Assembly: GCA_011799875.1 (NCBI GenBank)
Contig: CM022300.1
Coordinates: 239,688,670 to 239,752,669 of the forward strand
Direction: 5' to 3'
Source of the DNA: Thinopyrum elongatum
Taxonomy: Eukaryota > Streptophyta > Magnoliopsida > Poales > Poaceae
Length of the DNA: 64,000 nt
Below the pieces are notes generated by a model, which searched no databases, had not been told where the DNA came from, and worked only from the letters and a program-made list of their open reading frames with translations. Positions 35,439 to 46,521 of this stretch are shown here, in pieces. How positions within the stretch are numbered: position 1 is the stretch's first letter; each line of letters opens with the position of its first letter. Both the position numbers and the translations under genes were made by a program.

Positions 35439-37018
35439 TGTAGGATCGGAAGTAGGTCTAGAGGGGGGTGATTAGACTACTTGACCAAATAAAAATCTAG
35501 CCTTTTCCCAATTTTAATTGTTGGCAGATTTTAGCAACTAGTACAAGTCAAGCAATCAACCTCCACATGCAATTCTACGAGTGTAGCAGTGGAAAGTAAA
35601 CATTGCATATTAAGGTAAAGGGAAGGGTTTGGAGAAATCAAACACAATGTAGACACAGAGATTTTTGGCTTGGTTCCGATAGGTGGTGCTATCGTATGCC
35701 ATGTTGATGGAGACTTCAACCCACGAAGGGTAATGGTTGCGCGAGTCCACGGAGGGCTCCAACCACGAAGGGTCCACGAAGAAGCAACCTTGTCTATCCC
35801 ACCATGGACATCGCCCACGAAGGACTTGCCTCACTCGGGTAGATCTTCACGAAGTAGGCGATCTCCTTGCCCGTACAAACTTCTTGGTTCAACTCCACAA
35901 TCTTGTCGAAGGCTCCCAAGCGACACCTAACCAATCTAGGAGACACCACTCGCCAAAAGGTAATAGATGGTGTGTTGATGATGAACTCCTTGCTCTTGTG
36001 CTTCAAATGATAGTCTCCCCAACACTCAACTCTCTCTCATAGATTTGTCTATGGTGGAAAGATGATTTGAGTGGAAATCAACTTTGGGAAGGCTAGAGAT
36101 CAAGATTCTTGTGGTAGGATTGGAATATCTTGGTCTCAACACATGAGTAGGTGGTTCTCTCTCAGAAAATGAGTAGTGGAAGTGTAGGCACGTTCTGATG
36201 GCTCTCTCACAAATGGAGAAGGGGGTGGAGGGGTATATATAGCCTCCACACAAAATCCAACCGTTACACACATTTGACCCAACTCGGTCAGACCGAATAG
36301 AAGAACTCAGTGAGACCGATTCAGTTCAAAATGTGAACGTTAGGAATCTCGGTGGGACCGACTGGAACAACTCGGTGGGACCGATGTGCTAGGGCTTAGG
36401 GCAAACATCAACTCAGTGGCACCGATTGTATCAACTCAGTTAGACCGAAGTGAAGCAACAAGGCAACAGAGAGGATGTCAAGCAAACTCGGTGGGACCGA
36501 TTGCACATCTCGGTGAGGCCGAAATAATTGCAACAGGCAACAGAGAGTTTACAAGGCCATCTCGGTGGGACCGAGATCCGTATTGGTGTGACCGAATTGT
36601 CTAGGGTTTCTGGCAATGGCTATGTCAACTGAACTCGGTGGCGCCGGATGGAACATTTCGGTGGGGCCGAGTTTGACTTGGAGTTTTGGACATATGTGGA
36701 AATGAGAAAGTGGCTGAGGGTTTTGGAGCAATATCACTAAGCACTTTGAGCAAGTAGACCATTAAGCAACACCTCATCCCCTTTTAATAGTTTTGGCTTT
36801 CCTATGGACTCAATGTGATCTAGGATCACTAAAATAGAAATGAAGAGTCTTTAGCTTTTGCCAATCTTTGTCCTTAGCATTTTGAGGGGTCACATCTCTA
36901 GTCCATGCCATGCCAATCATTGAACTTTCTGAAATATTCAACTTGAATGGATATTAGTCCAGTGAGCTATATGTTGTTATGAATTACCAAAACCACCCGG
37001 GGATTAGTTGCACTTTGA
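35439..37018 (-). repeat. 3' LTR of element D
   Basis: It pairs with 43660-45242. It ends TTGCACTTTGA on the plus strand, where the partner has TTGCACTTTCA. Confidence 0.9.
36284..36671. repeat. Array of CTCGGTGNGACCGA interrupted palindromes (3' LTR of D)
   Basis: Twelve units occur at spacings of about 20-50 bases. Each has TCGGT and ACCGA arms around three bases. Several arms are altered by CG to TG or CA changes. Confidence 0.85.
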
Positions 37019-37582
37019 ATCTCCCCTTTTTGGTAATTGATGACAACGTATAGATCAAAGCTTCGACAAATGATAATATGAATGAAATACATCGTCGCTT
37101 TGAGAAGTATGTGATACGCAAGAGCTCCACCTAAATTTGTGCATTATTTAAAATTTGCTTTTGAATGCAAATGCACAATCGATTAGGATCATTGGTCACT
37201 CTTCCATGTCACATACATCTTGGTGGAGCGCTCAAAATGAAAAGATTTAAATAACATGCACTCATCACCAAGGGTAAAAGTGATTGATCATACACAAATA
37301 TCATAGATATAATCATGCAAGCACACATTAAGGCATAGTATGATCAAACACAAGATCACATAAGTATCTCACAAGCATAACATAAATTGTAGCATAGGAA
37401 TCAAACAACCAAACGATCAAAGTAGCAATAGAGGCAAATAAAAGGCAAAACACACTCTCTCTCAAAGCCTAATGATCTATACACTTTCTCCCCCTTTGGC
37501 AACAAGTTACCAAAAAGTTTGAAAACGTATAGTGCTATGTGACACTCTAGGCACGATCTCCGGGAACTCTTGAAGGGGTCTT
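37019..37582 (-). other. Polypurine tract and 3' non-coding part of element D
   Basis: The minus strand reads AAAAAGGGGAGAT at 37019-37031, directly before the 3' LTR, as in grass copia elements. The rest up to the ORF2 stop is AT-rich with no gene. Confidence 0.7.
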
Positions 37583-39647
37583 CTAGCTTGTTGCTCCGAT
37601 GTGCGTAGATGCCGTGGACAGGAGTCTGTCTGCAAATGCCTCTGAAGAAGTCTGTGGAGCTGGAGGGGTTGACACTGGAGGTACAACCATGGCAGTTGCT
37701 GTAGGTGCTGAAATAGTAGTCCTGGAGTCTCTGACAACTGCCACTGCTGATGACCTTTGTGCCCTTGGCACTCTCTGAAAAGTATCTGTAGTTGGTCTAT
37801 CCTCCCTGTCCTCAGCTTCATCTTGGAGCTTCTCCATAATAGTCTGTATCTCAGTGACCTTCACATCTAGGTCATGGAATTTAGTCTCAATGATCCTCTC
37901 AATACTTTCTTGATTTTGAGTCAGGGTGGCCAAGCCCTTCTCAATTCTCACTATAACCTCAAGCATATAACTGAGTTGATCTTGCTTGGTCTTGAGCATC
38001 ACTGTGGAGGCATTTGGCGCATTTGCTGTCTTTGCTGCTTTTGCAGCCTTTGCTTTCTCGCTCTTTTCCTGGGCTTCTGCAGTAGTAGGATGGGATGCAT
38101 CCATGACAACCTCGTTGTCCTCAAAATCTAGCCTCAGGGGAAGATGCTCTCTATCAAGCAGATATGTCCCGGTTCCCATCTTGGAATTGATCAACATTTG
38201 AATGTGAGGGGCATATCCACAAGATCTCCTTTGATCAGTAGCTGTTCTCTTCACAGTCTCAACAATCAAGCTCATCACCTTGAACTTCTGAGGTACATCA
38301 AACATGTGAAGCAAATTGATTGAGTGACCATGGATCATTCTATGATCTCCTGACTTGGGCAAAAAAGTGTGCCTCAATATAGTGTTGATGGTGGTCAAAC
38401 TAGCAAGCATATGGTATATTGATCCAAACTTGTGAGTTTCCAAATCTTCATCATGAATTGGTTTGTACATATTAGCCATGAAGTTGTGATCCTTCCTAGG
38501 CTTGGCATACACATCAGTGTCATTCTCCTCTTCCTCTAGGGCATTGATCAGCTTGGCCCATTCTAAGATAGTAGATTGATACCTTGTACCTTCAGTCATC
38601 CAGACAATCTTTCCATCAGGGTAGAAGTGAGCTGTGGAATAGAACTGCATGATCATCTCATCGTTCCACTTAGTCAACTTCTGTCCAACAAACTTGTCAA
38701 CTTCATTCATTCTGAAGCTCTCATGCACACCTGGGAAATAGTCCACATTGTCATCAATGTATTTCCAGTCAACCCACTTCATATCACAGACAATGGGCTT
38801 CTTGTCCAAAAGGACAGTCTCATAGAAATCTTGTTGTTCCTTGGTGTGAAAGCGGTAGTCCACAGTGTTCTCCTCCTGGTGGCATAGGGATCAGTCTATC
38901 TCCAAAGTCTCAGACCTACATCCTTTCTTAGCTTCATATTTTCTACCACAGGATTATCATCACTATGATCTGGAATCTTTGGCTTGAGCTTTCTAAGCAC
39001 TAGTAGCTCTTCCTCTTCTTGAGCTTCAGGCACTGGGGCCTTATTCTTTTCAGCGGCAGGGATGTTCCTGGTAGATCTCTTAGGTGCAGTAGACTTGGAG
39101 GCTTGAGCTTGAGAGGAAGGCTTGGTGGCAGACTTGGGCTTAGATGGAGCAGCCCCAGTCCTTATGGCATCCCCCATAAGCTTCTGAGTCTTTGCAGGAG
39201 GTGCAACAGGCTCTTCCTCCTCCTCATCTTCTTCATCAGAAGAATTCTTTTCAAACTCAGCCATTGGATCTACAAGTTTGCACCATCTTCCTCTTTTCCT
39301 TTCTTTCTTCTCTTTTTCGGCACCACTTGCTGCAGCAGCAGTTTCTTGAGTTGAGGCTCTGGCTTTTTACATTGGAGCTCTCTTAGCAGGAGCTTTCTTG
39401 GGCATTCCAGGCTTGGTTGCAGCAGCAGCATACTCTTTCTTGAGTACCTTCTTCTTGGAGGTCACCTTCTCCTCTATAACAAAATCCTCAGATTCAGATG
39501 TTCTCTTCTTCCTTGTCCTGGTTGCTGCCTTAGGCAAGTTGCCGGGAGTGCTTCTGCTCCCCTCATCATAGCTGCTTGAGGGACTAGTGCCTCACTGAGG
39601 TTGAGCTGCTCTTCAGACTTGTTCTGACTATCACTGCCCTCCGACAT
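37583..39647 (-). pseudogene. Element D second ORF, unknown protein without pol motifs
   Basis: Reading starts at an ATG at 39647 (MSEGSDSQNKSEEQLNLSE). After a frameshift near 39590 it passes a Lys/Arg- and Ser-rich stretch, a stop near 39369, a Glu-rich segment (38896-39264, DEEDEEEEEP) and a second frame change near 38890. It then runs openly for 426 codons to 37583. The long part has a globular domain (DFYETVLLDKKPIVCDMKWVD, FVGQKLTKWNDEMIMQFYST, KSGDHRMIHGHSINLLHMFD) and a C-terminal Ala/Lys-rich helical and coiled-coil stretch (KTKQDQLSYMLEVIVRIEKG and onward). I recognise it as a type of ORF repeated in Triticeae elements but know no function. It resembles neither transposase, RT nor envelope. 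Confidence 0.6.
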
Positions 39648-39788
39648 TGCTGAAATGGACCCTGTGAATAGTTGGGTATAGATAGAATGGATGAGCATCA
39701 CAAAGTGCGGCTTATTTTGCAAAAATATTGCGACAAAAACTTAACTTTAGTTTTCTGCAAAAAGCATTTTGGAGCTACCGATTTGACA

Positions 39789-40000
39789 AACTCCGTGACA
39801 CCGAAGCACTAACAGAGTCTAAACACACAGTTTCGATCAGACCGAAATGCAGTTCGGTGACTCCGAGATGCTAGGGTTTCACAGAGAAAGTGATTTTGGT
39901 CGCACCGATCAGTACACTTCGGTCAGACCGAGTTGTGCTAGTGCAATGGCCAGGGCCAATCGGTGTCACCGAGATCCTCAGATCGGTCGGTCTGAGATGA
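39789..40000. repeat. Interrupted-palindrome array, internal block 1 (element D)
   Basis: About seven units of the TCGGTNNNACCGA type lie upstream of ORF2, in its presumed leader. Confidence 0.75.
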
Positions 40001-40351
40001 GTTCGTCGGAAACCTAACCCTAAGTTTTTGCATCAAATCTATTCTAAGGAATTCTTTCGGTGGATAGATCAATCTCATGCGTGGGAAGAACATAGGCATT
40101 ATACTTTGTGCAAGAATCGGAGTTATGGAAAGCACAAAGGGTCAAATCCATACCCTAACTTGGCGACGGATTTGCTACGGCAGCAACGGTGGTGAGAATT
40201 CCGTTAACGGCGGCGGAGACTGGCGGCAAGAGGTCACTGGCGACGACGGCGATGATCCGGAGACTAGGGGCGGCAGTGCTGGGGCGCGGGCTCGTGCGGT
40301 TGAAGTGATTTTCAACCGTACAGGTACGCAGAGTATAAATACCCAGACGTT

Positions 40352-40574
40352 GTCGGTGTGACCGAGTGGAACTACTCGGTGGCACCGAGATGCAAAACTG
40401 CTAGCAGTTGCTGCAACTCGGTGTGACCGAATGGTTCTAATCGGTTGCACCGAGATTGAAAACCTAGATCAACTTAATGATTTCGGTGAGACCGAATAGG
40501 AGTGAGTTGGTCTGACCGAAAGGCATTAAGAGGTTTTGGAAGTTAAGCCCTTGACGGATCAGTGGCTCCGAGTG
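40352..40574. repeat. Interrupted-palindrome array, internal block 2 (element D)
   Basis: About seven further units are present, for example TCGGTGTGACCGA at 40352-40364. Between the blocks a GC-rich stretch (40160-40320) has no supported gene. Confidence 0.75.
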
Positions 40575-41251
40575 CTCCTCACCCGGAGGGTCCAAATTCG
40601 ACTTGTTTAAAATTTGTGATGTAGCATGAATAGAGTTTGAGACGAGAAAAAGCATAGATAGCTAGAGGGAGTACTTAGGCATTCTTGTCTATCCATTTGG
40701 CAAAAAAGAAAAACCAAACAATCAAAGCAACAAATGGATGTCCTTGAATGGAGAAACTTATGCAACCAACATGCCCACACAATAAGATGGCAAATAAAAC
40801 ATGTGGCAAAGCATGCACAAACACTATAGCATCTATCAAGCAATTGGCGATGACTAGGTCATCTATATATGAGTATATTGACTTAGGAGTCAATTGAGAA
40901 CATTTGATCATAGGTCATACTCATCGTTTAAGCACAAGTGGCGTTACCACTTTTACATAAAGCATTGTTGTGTTCACATTGTTAGAGTTGCTTTAGCTCA
41001 ATTCTTAGAGTAATGCTCCCGCTAGATGTGATATCCCCCCTTAGAGGGATGAACTAACCTTGGGTTTTGTCGATGATGACTTCATGTAGGTGTTGAAGAT
41101 GTGGATGCTCAATCTTGATGTAGATCATTTGGAGCAATCCATTGGAGTGAGTTGCACTTTCAATACCTACACGGGTTCGTCCCACAAGGAACACATAAGG
41201 ATATCCATAGACATAGAGTGAAGCACACACATGATGATGTCCATGAAAGCA
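40575..41251. other. Element D spacer between gag and ORF2 leader
   Basis: It is AT-rich with only short frames. No polymerase, protease or integrase motif is seen where pol would be expected. Confidence 0.6.
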
Positions 41252-43575
41252 TTAGGTTACCTTGTCCCTTGTCTTATCGACAAGAGGGTTTATGACTCCT
41301 TGAACTAGTGCAAGATATGAAAGTTGATTGCACTTGTCCTTACCAAAACGAATATGAGTGAAGTATGTTGGCGGAGTCACCCTCAAGAACTCTCTAGTTC
41401 TTCTTCTTTGGATCCACATCAACTTGATGGGAATCCTTGGAGTTGTAGTCGTACTTGATGAAGTAGAACTTGACGTAGTCTTGGGAACCAACCTGACCAT
41501 GGCCTTAGGAGCTTCTTCAAATGAATCAATCTCCTCTTGAAGCTTGTCCTTGCCTTTTAGTTTGTGGTCTTGTGATGGAAGATCATCTTGAGCTTGTGTT
41601 CCCTTGAAAGAAGTGGGGTCGTACTTCTCTTGTTGAGGAACAAACTTTGTCTTGGGGTATTGATCTTCTTCCCACTCAACTCCATTGGCATTGAAATTTC
41701 GTTCAAAACCAACACCTTGATTCTTCCGGTGCCTTCCTTGCTTGCGTACAATTTCCACAAATTGCTTACTTCCGGCAAGGCTCTTATAAACACCTTTATC
41801 TATAATTCCCTTCAATAAGCTATTTTCTTGTTCAAGTGTAACTTGGCTAAGAGAATCATTAGTGGAGTCAAGAGAACTACTAGAAGCAACAATATTGGAT
41901 TTAACACGATTGTTGTTACTATTAGGAGAAGAATCTTTCTTGCTCTTGTTGCTAGATTTTACTTGTGGCATATAAGTAGACAAGAGTAAACGCTTGGCAA
42001 TGCAAGAAGAACTCTTCTTTCAAAAATCATCATTGATTGCTTTTAGGAACCCATGCTCTTGCTCTAAATTTAGCTTCTCGAAGTGTAGCTTCTCATGAGT
42101 CCTTAGGAGTTCTCTATGATCCTCTAGAGTTGTTTCATCAGCTAACTTAATAGTGTTTAGTTCTTTAGTTAGACGCTCAATCTCCTTCTTATCATTGTCA
42201 TTCGTTTCATCTTGATTAGCATGATTAATAGCAATTTCATCATAGTTTTCACCACTAGTGTTGTCAACAAGTAAATCATCATCACCTAGCAAATCATCTT
42301 CATCACTATTGAAATCAACATACTCGGGGTGTGATACCTTAGGGCCTTTAGCCATGAAGCATCTTCCAATTCCTTCATTTGGTGAGTCAAATATGTTGTA
42401 GGAGTTGGATGACACAAGTGCAAGACCGGCAACACCTTCATCTTGAGTATATTCGGAGTCGGAGTGATAACTTCTCTCGGAGTAGTTGTCAGAGTCGGAA
42501 CCGGATACCCATTCACCAACGTGAGCTTGATGTCTTCATCTTGTGTAGCTCTTTGATGACTTGTCCTTCCTTTCCAAATCCTTGCTTCTTTGAGAGGTTC
42601 TTCGTTCATAACAATCATCTCTACTCCTCTCTCTTGGTGGTGATTCATCTCTTTTACTTCTCCTCTTGGGTGAATCTTCTCTTTTCTTGTAGGGAGCCGT
42701 ACACACATTGGAGTAGTGTCCGGGTCTTCCACAATTGTAGCAATTGCAATCACAACTAGATGATCTTTTGTCATTGTAGGACCTTGACTTGGAACTTCTC
42801 TCTTTGCTTCTATTCTTGCAGAATTTGTTGAAGTTCTTCACCATTAAGCTCAATTCTTCATTGAAGACTTGTTTCTCACTTGATGTTGTAGGAGCATCAC
42901 ATGAAGCTTTATAAGCACCACTAGACTTGTTGTGGAGCTCTTCCTTATCCTTGAGTGACATCTCATGAGCAACAGTTCTACCAATGACTTCCGTTGGCTC
43001 GGGATTTTTGTAGTTGGGCGTCATTTGGATCAAGGTGCACACTGTTCATATTTTCCATCCAAGGCTCTTAGGATCTTCTTGATGATGAATATGTCGGTCA
43101 TTTCTTCGCTTCCTAAGCAGGCAATCTCATTTTTGATGAGAGCGAGCCTAGAGTACATTTTGGCGACACCTTCACCATCCTTCATTTTGAACTTGTCAAG
43201 TTGACTTTGAAGCACATCCAATTTGGATTCCTTGATGGACTCGGTACCTTCGTGCATATCAACCAAAGTATCCCAAATTTCCTTTGCATTCTCAAGATGA
43301 CTGATTTTGTTGAATTCTTCGGGGCACAATCCGTTGAAGAGAATATCGCAAGCTTGAGCATTGTATTGCAACATCTTCAATTCTTCCACGGACGCTTCAC
43401 GATCCGGTTCTCTTCCATCCTCGAAGTATTCACCTTGCAACCCAATTCGCACAATAGCCCAAATGGTGGGGTTATGACCAAGAATATGCATTTTCATCTT
43501 ATGCTTCCAACTAGCAAAATTAGTACCATCAAAGTAAGGACCTCTACGGTGGTAATTTCCCTCGCTAGACGCCAT
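41252..43575 (-). pseudogene. Element D gag (copia UBN2-type) with zinc knuckle
   Basis: The start at 43575 (MASSEGNYHRRGPYFDGTNF) opens a copia-type gag: WKHKMKMHILGHNP, then SHLENAKEIWDTL and RALDGKYEQ, ending in a frameshift near 43035. The next frame (42536-43042) carries a CCHC zinc knuckle, CYNCGRPGHYSNVC, and an Arg/Ser-rich tail. Further frames at 42020-42415 (acidic, coiled-coil-like) and 41252-41983 continue the same gag type seen in large grass copia elements. At least three lesions separate them. In living relatives the protein forms the particle and binds RNA. No protease motif was seen. Confidence 0.75.
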
Positions 43576-43645
43576 ACTCTCCTAGGTTGTGAAACCAAGG
43601 CTATGATCACCAATGCTATGGAAATCAAGGCAAATAGAGATCAAA

Positions 43646-43657
43646 GCTCTGATACCA
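43646..43657 (-). other. Primer-binding site for initiator methionine tRNA (element D)
   Basis: The minus strand reads TGGTATCAGAGC two bases inside the 5' LTR, complementary to the 3' end of plant initiator tRNA-Met. Confidence 0.9.
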
Positions 43658-43659
43658 CT

Positions 43660-45242
43660 TGTAGGATCGAAATTAGGTCTAGAGGGGGGTGATTGGACTA
43701 CTTGACCAAATAAAAATCTAGCCTTTTCCTAATTTTAATTGTTGGCAGATTTTAGCAACTAGTACAAGTCAAGCAATCAACCTGCACATGCAATTCTAAG
43801 AGTGTAGCAGCGGAAAGTAAACATTGCGTATGAAGGTAAAGGGAAGGGTTTGGAGAAGGCAAATGCAATGTAGACACGGAGATTTTTGGCATGGTTCCGA
43901 TAGGTGGTGCTATCGTATGTCCACGTTGACGGAGACTTCAACCCACGAAGGGTAACGGTTGCGCGAGTCCACGGAGGGCTCCACCCATGAAGGGTCCACG
44001 AAGATGCAACCTTATCTATCCCACCACGGCCATCGCCCATGAAGGACTTGCCTCACTCGGGTAGATCTTGACGAAGTAGGCGATCTCCTTGCCCTTACAA
44101 ACTTCTTGGTTCAACTCCACAATCTTGTCGGAGGCTCCCAAGTGACACCTAACCAATCTAGGAGACACCACTCTCCAAAAGGTAATAGATGGTGTGTTGA
44201 TGATGAACTCCTTGCTCTTGTGCTTCAAATGATAGTCTCCCCAGCACTCAACTCTCTCTCACAGATTTGGCTATGGTGGAAAGATGATTTGAGTGGAAAG
44301 CAACTTGGGGAAGGCTAGAGATCAAGATTCTTGTGGTAGGATTGGAATATCTTGGTCTCAACACATGAGTAGGTGGTTCTCTCTTAGAAAATGAGTAGTG
44401 AAAGTGTAGGCACGTTCTGATGGCTCTCTCACAAATGGAGAAGCGGGTGGAGGGGTATATATAGCCTCCACACAGAATCCAACCATTACACACATTTGAC
44501 CCAACTCGGTCAAACCGAATAGAAGAACTCGGTGAGACTGATTCAGTTCAAAATGTGAATGTTAGGAATCTTGGTGGGACCAACTGGAACAACTCGGTGG
44601 GACCGATGTGCTAGGGCTTTGGACAAACATCAACTCGGTGGCATCGATTGCATCAACTCGGTTAGACCAAAGTGAAGCAACAAGGCAACAGAGAGTATGT
44701 CAAGCAAACTAGGTGGGACCGATTGCACATCTCGGTGAGGCCGAAATAATTGCAACATGCAACAGAGAGTTTGCAAGGCCATCTCGGTGGGACCGAGATC
44801 CGTATCGGTGTGACCGAATTGTCTATGGTTTCTGGCAGTGGCTATGTCAACTGAACTCGGTGGCGCCGGATGGAACATTTTGGTGGGGCCGAGTTTGACT
44901 TGGAGTTTTGGACATATGTGGAAATGAGAAAGTGGCTGAGGGTTTTGGAGCAATATCACTAAGCACTTTGAGCAAGTAGACCATTAAACAACACCTCATC
45001 CCCTTTTAATAGTATTGGCTTTCCTATGGACTCAATGTGATCTTGGATCATTAAAATATAAATGAAAGAGTCTTGAGCTTTTGCCAATCTTTGTCCTTAG
45101 CATTTTGAGGGGTCCACATCTCTAGTCCATGCCATGCTAATCATTGAACTTTCTGAAATATTCAACTTGAATGGATATTAGTCCAATGAGCTATATGTTG
45201 TTATGAATTACCAAAACCACCCATGGATTAGTTGCACTTTCA
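43660..45242 (-). repeat. 5' LTR of element D
   Basis: It starts TGAAAGTGCAAC at 45242 and ends CGATCCTACA at 43660. It contains a second copy of the 12-unit palindrome array at 44506-44893. Confidence 0.9.
44506..44893. repeat. Interrupted-palindrome array (5' LTR of D)
   Basis: Twelve units are collinear with 36284-36671. Where one LTR has a broken arm the other often keeps it, so the ancestral units were more regular. Confidence 0.85.
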
Positions 45243-45247
45243 CCAAC
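45243..45247. repeat. Target site duplication CCAAC, right of element D
   Basis: It matches 35434-35438. Confidence 0.9.
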
Positions 45248-45963
45248 CAACTCAAGGAGCTGGCAGACCAGGCTCGCCGACATCGCTCCCCGCCAACTCC
45301 TTCCGCGCATGGGAGCGGCATGCCTCCGTTGGCCCGGCGGGCCACACCCTGGCGGCCGATCGGCTCAGACCCCGTGATCCCCTCAGCGAGCATGACACCC
45401 ACCACCACCTTGACCGGCTGTCCCACTCCCTCAAGGTGAAGGAAGAAAGCGTGGTCAGGCCGTCCAGTTTTGATCCGCGCATTCGAGGCGAGCCCTCCCC
45501 AAAGGTTTCGCGCTCCTACGTGACACCCCCAAATACAACGGAATCACCAAGCCAGAGGACTGGCTGACTGACTACACCACGGCCGTCGGCAACAAGCGTG
45601 TGGTGGTGCGCTATATCAGCCTTATGCTGCAAGGCTCCTCCCGGTCGTGGCTAAACAGCCTGAAGGCCAACAACATCAACACCTGGCTGGACTTCGATGA
45701 GGCGTTCGTGCGCAACTTCACCGACACGTACAAGCGGCTCGGTCGACCCCGCCAGCTCTCCATGTGCGAATACGTCATGCGATGGACCGAGCTGCACAAC
45801 GGTTGCGAAGGGGTCCACGAGGTTCAGTACATCCAATACTTCATCGGCGGTTGCTGGGATGGCACCATGCTCAAGCACAAGCTCATGCGCTCTGACCCGG
45901 CCACCAAGGCCGCGCTCATGGCCACGGTGGACAAGTACGCCACGGCCGAGTCCACAATGAAGA
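45243..45963 (+). pseudogene. Element E gag, capsid part
   Basis: This continues the gag interrupted at 35438 (TNQLKELADQA and onward). After frame changes near 45530 the retrotransposon gag domain is clear at 45600-45963: VRYISLMLQGSSRSWLNSL, INTWLDFDEAFVRNFTDTY, YIQYFIGGCWD. The sequence stops at 45963 where LTR F begins, so the zinc knuckle and the whole pol are missing here. Confidence 0.7.
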
Positions 45964-46483
45964 TGTAACACCCCGAGAATCATGCTGCAGTGACCTTAAA
46001 CTAATGGTGCCAAGTCATCAAGATTGATTAAGCCAAATTACCCCTTGATAAAAATCCAAGTCAAATTCAAAATTCAAATTGCAAGTGAAAATTAAAATTC
46101 ACAAACATGATGGTAAAATAGTTCATCATCTGGCAAATATTCCATAACAACTATTGGTTAAGAAAAGCAATATCACTTGTTTGCTGATTTGGGCTCTAGC
46201 ATTTAAAACAGTGCCAAAACATCATTTTAAATGCTTTTTCTAAATTATGAAAAATCCAGACTATTTTAAATGCCTCCAAACTTTTTGTGGCGGTGTCTAA
46301 AATTGAAAAACTAATAATGGGCCAAGTCACATATTTTTCAAAACTCAATTACTGTTGTAATAAATATAAAACAAAAATGAAAAATGAAAAAAGAAAAGAA
46401 ATAAAAAAGAGAAGGCACAGGCCACTGTGCAGTAGACCTAGGGCACAGTACCCGGCCCAAATGGCCCAGCCTGCTCCCCTCCC

Positions 46484-46521
<38 letters not shown>

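Larger units (their letters stand above)
35439..45242 (-). mobile_element. Copia-type LTR element D without recognisable pol
   Basis: This 9,804-bp minus-strand element has LTRs of 1,580 bp (35439-37018) and 1,583 bp (43660-45242), TSD CCAAC, a methionine-tRNA primer site at 43646-43657 and a polypurine tract at 37019-37031. The LTRs begin TGAAAGTGCAACTAATCC and end CGATCCTACA. By eye they differ at about 15 positions in the first 235 bases, so it is not recent. In element orientation it carries a copia-type gag and then a second protein unrelated to pol. No RT, RNase H or integrase motifs were found on either strand, so it probably moved with enzymes supplied by another element. Confidence 0.88.
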
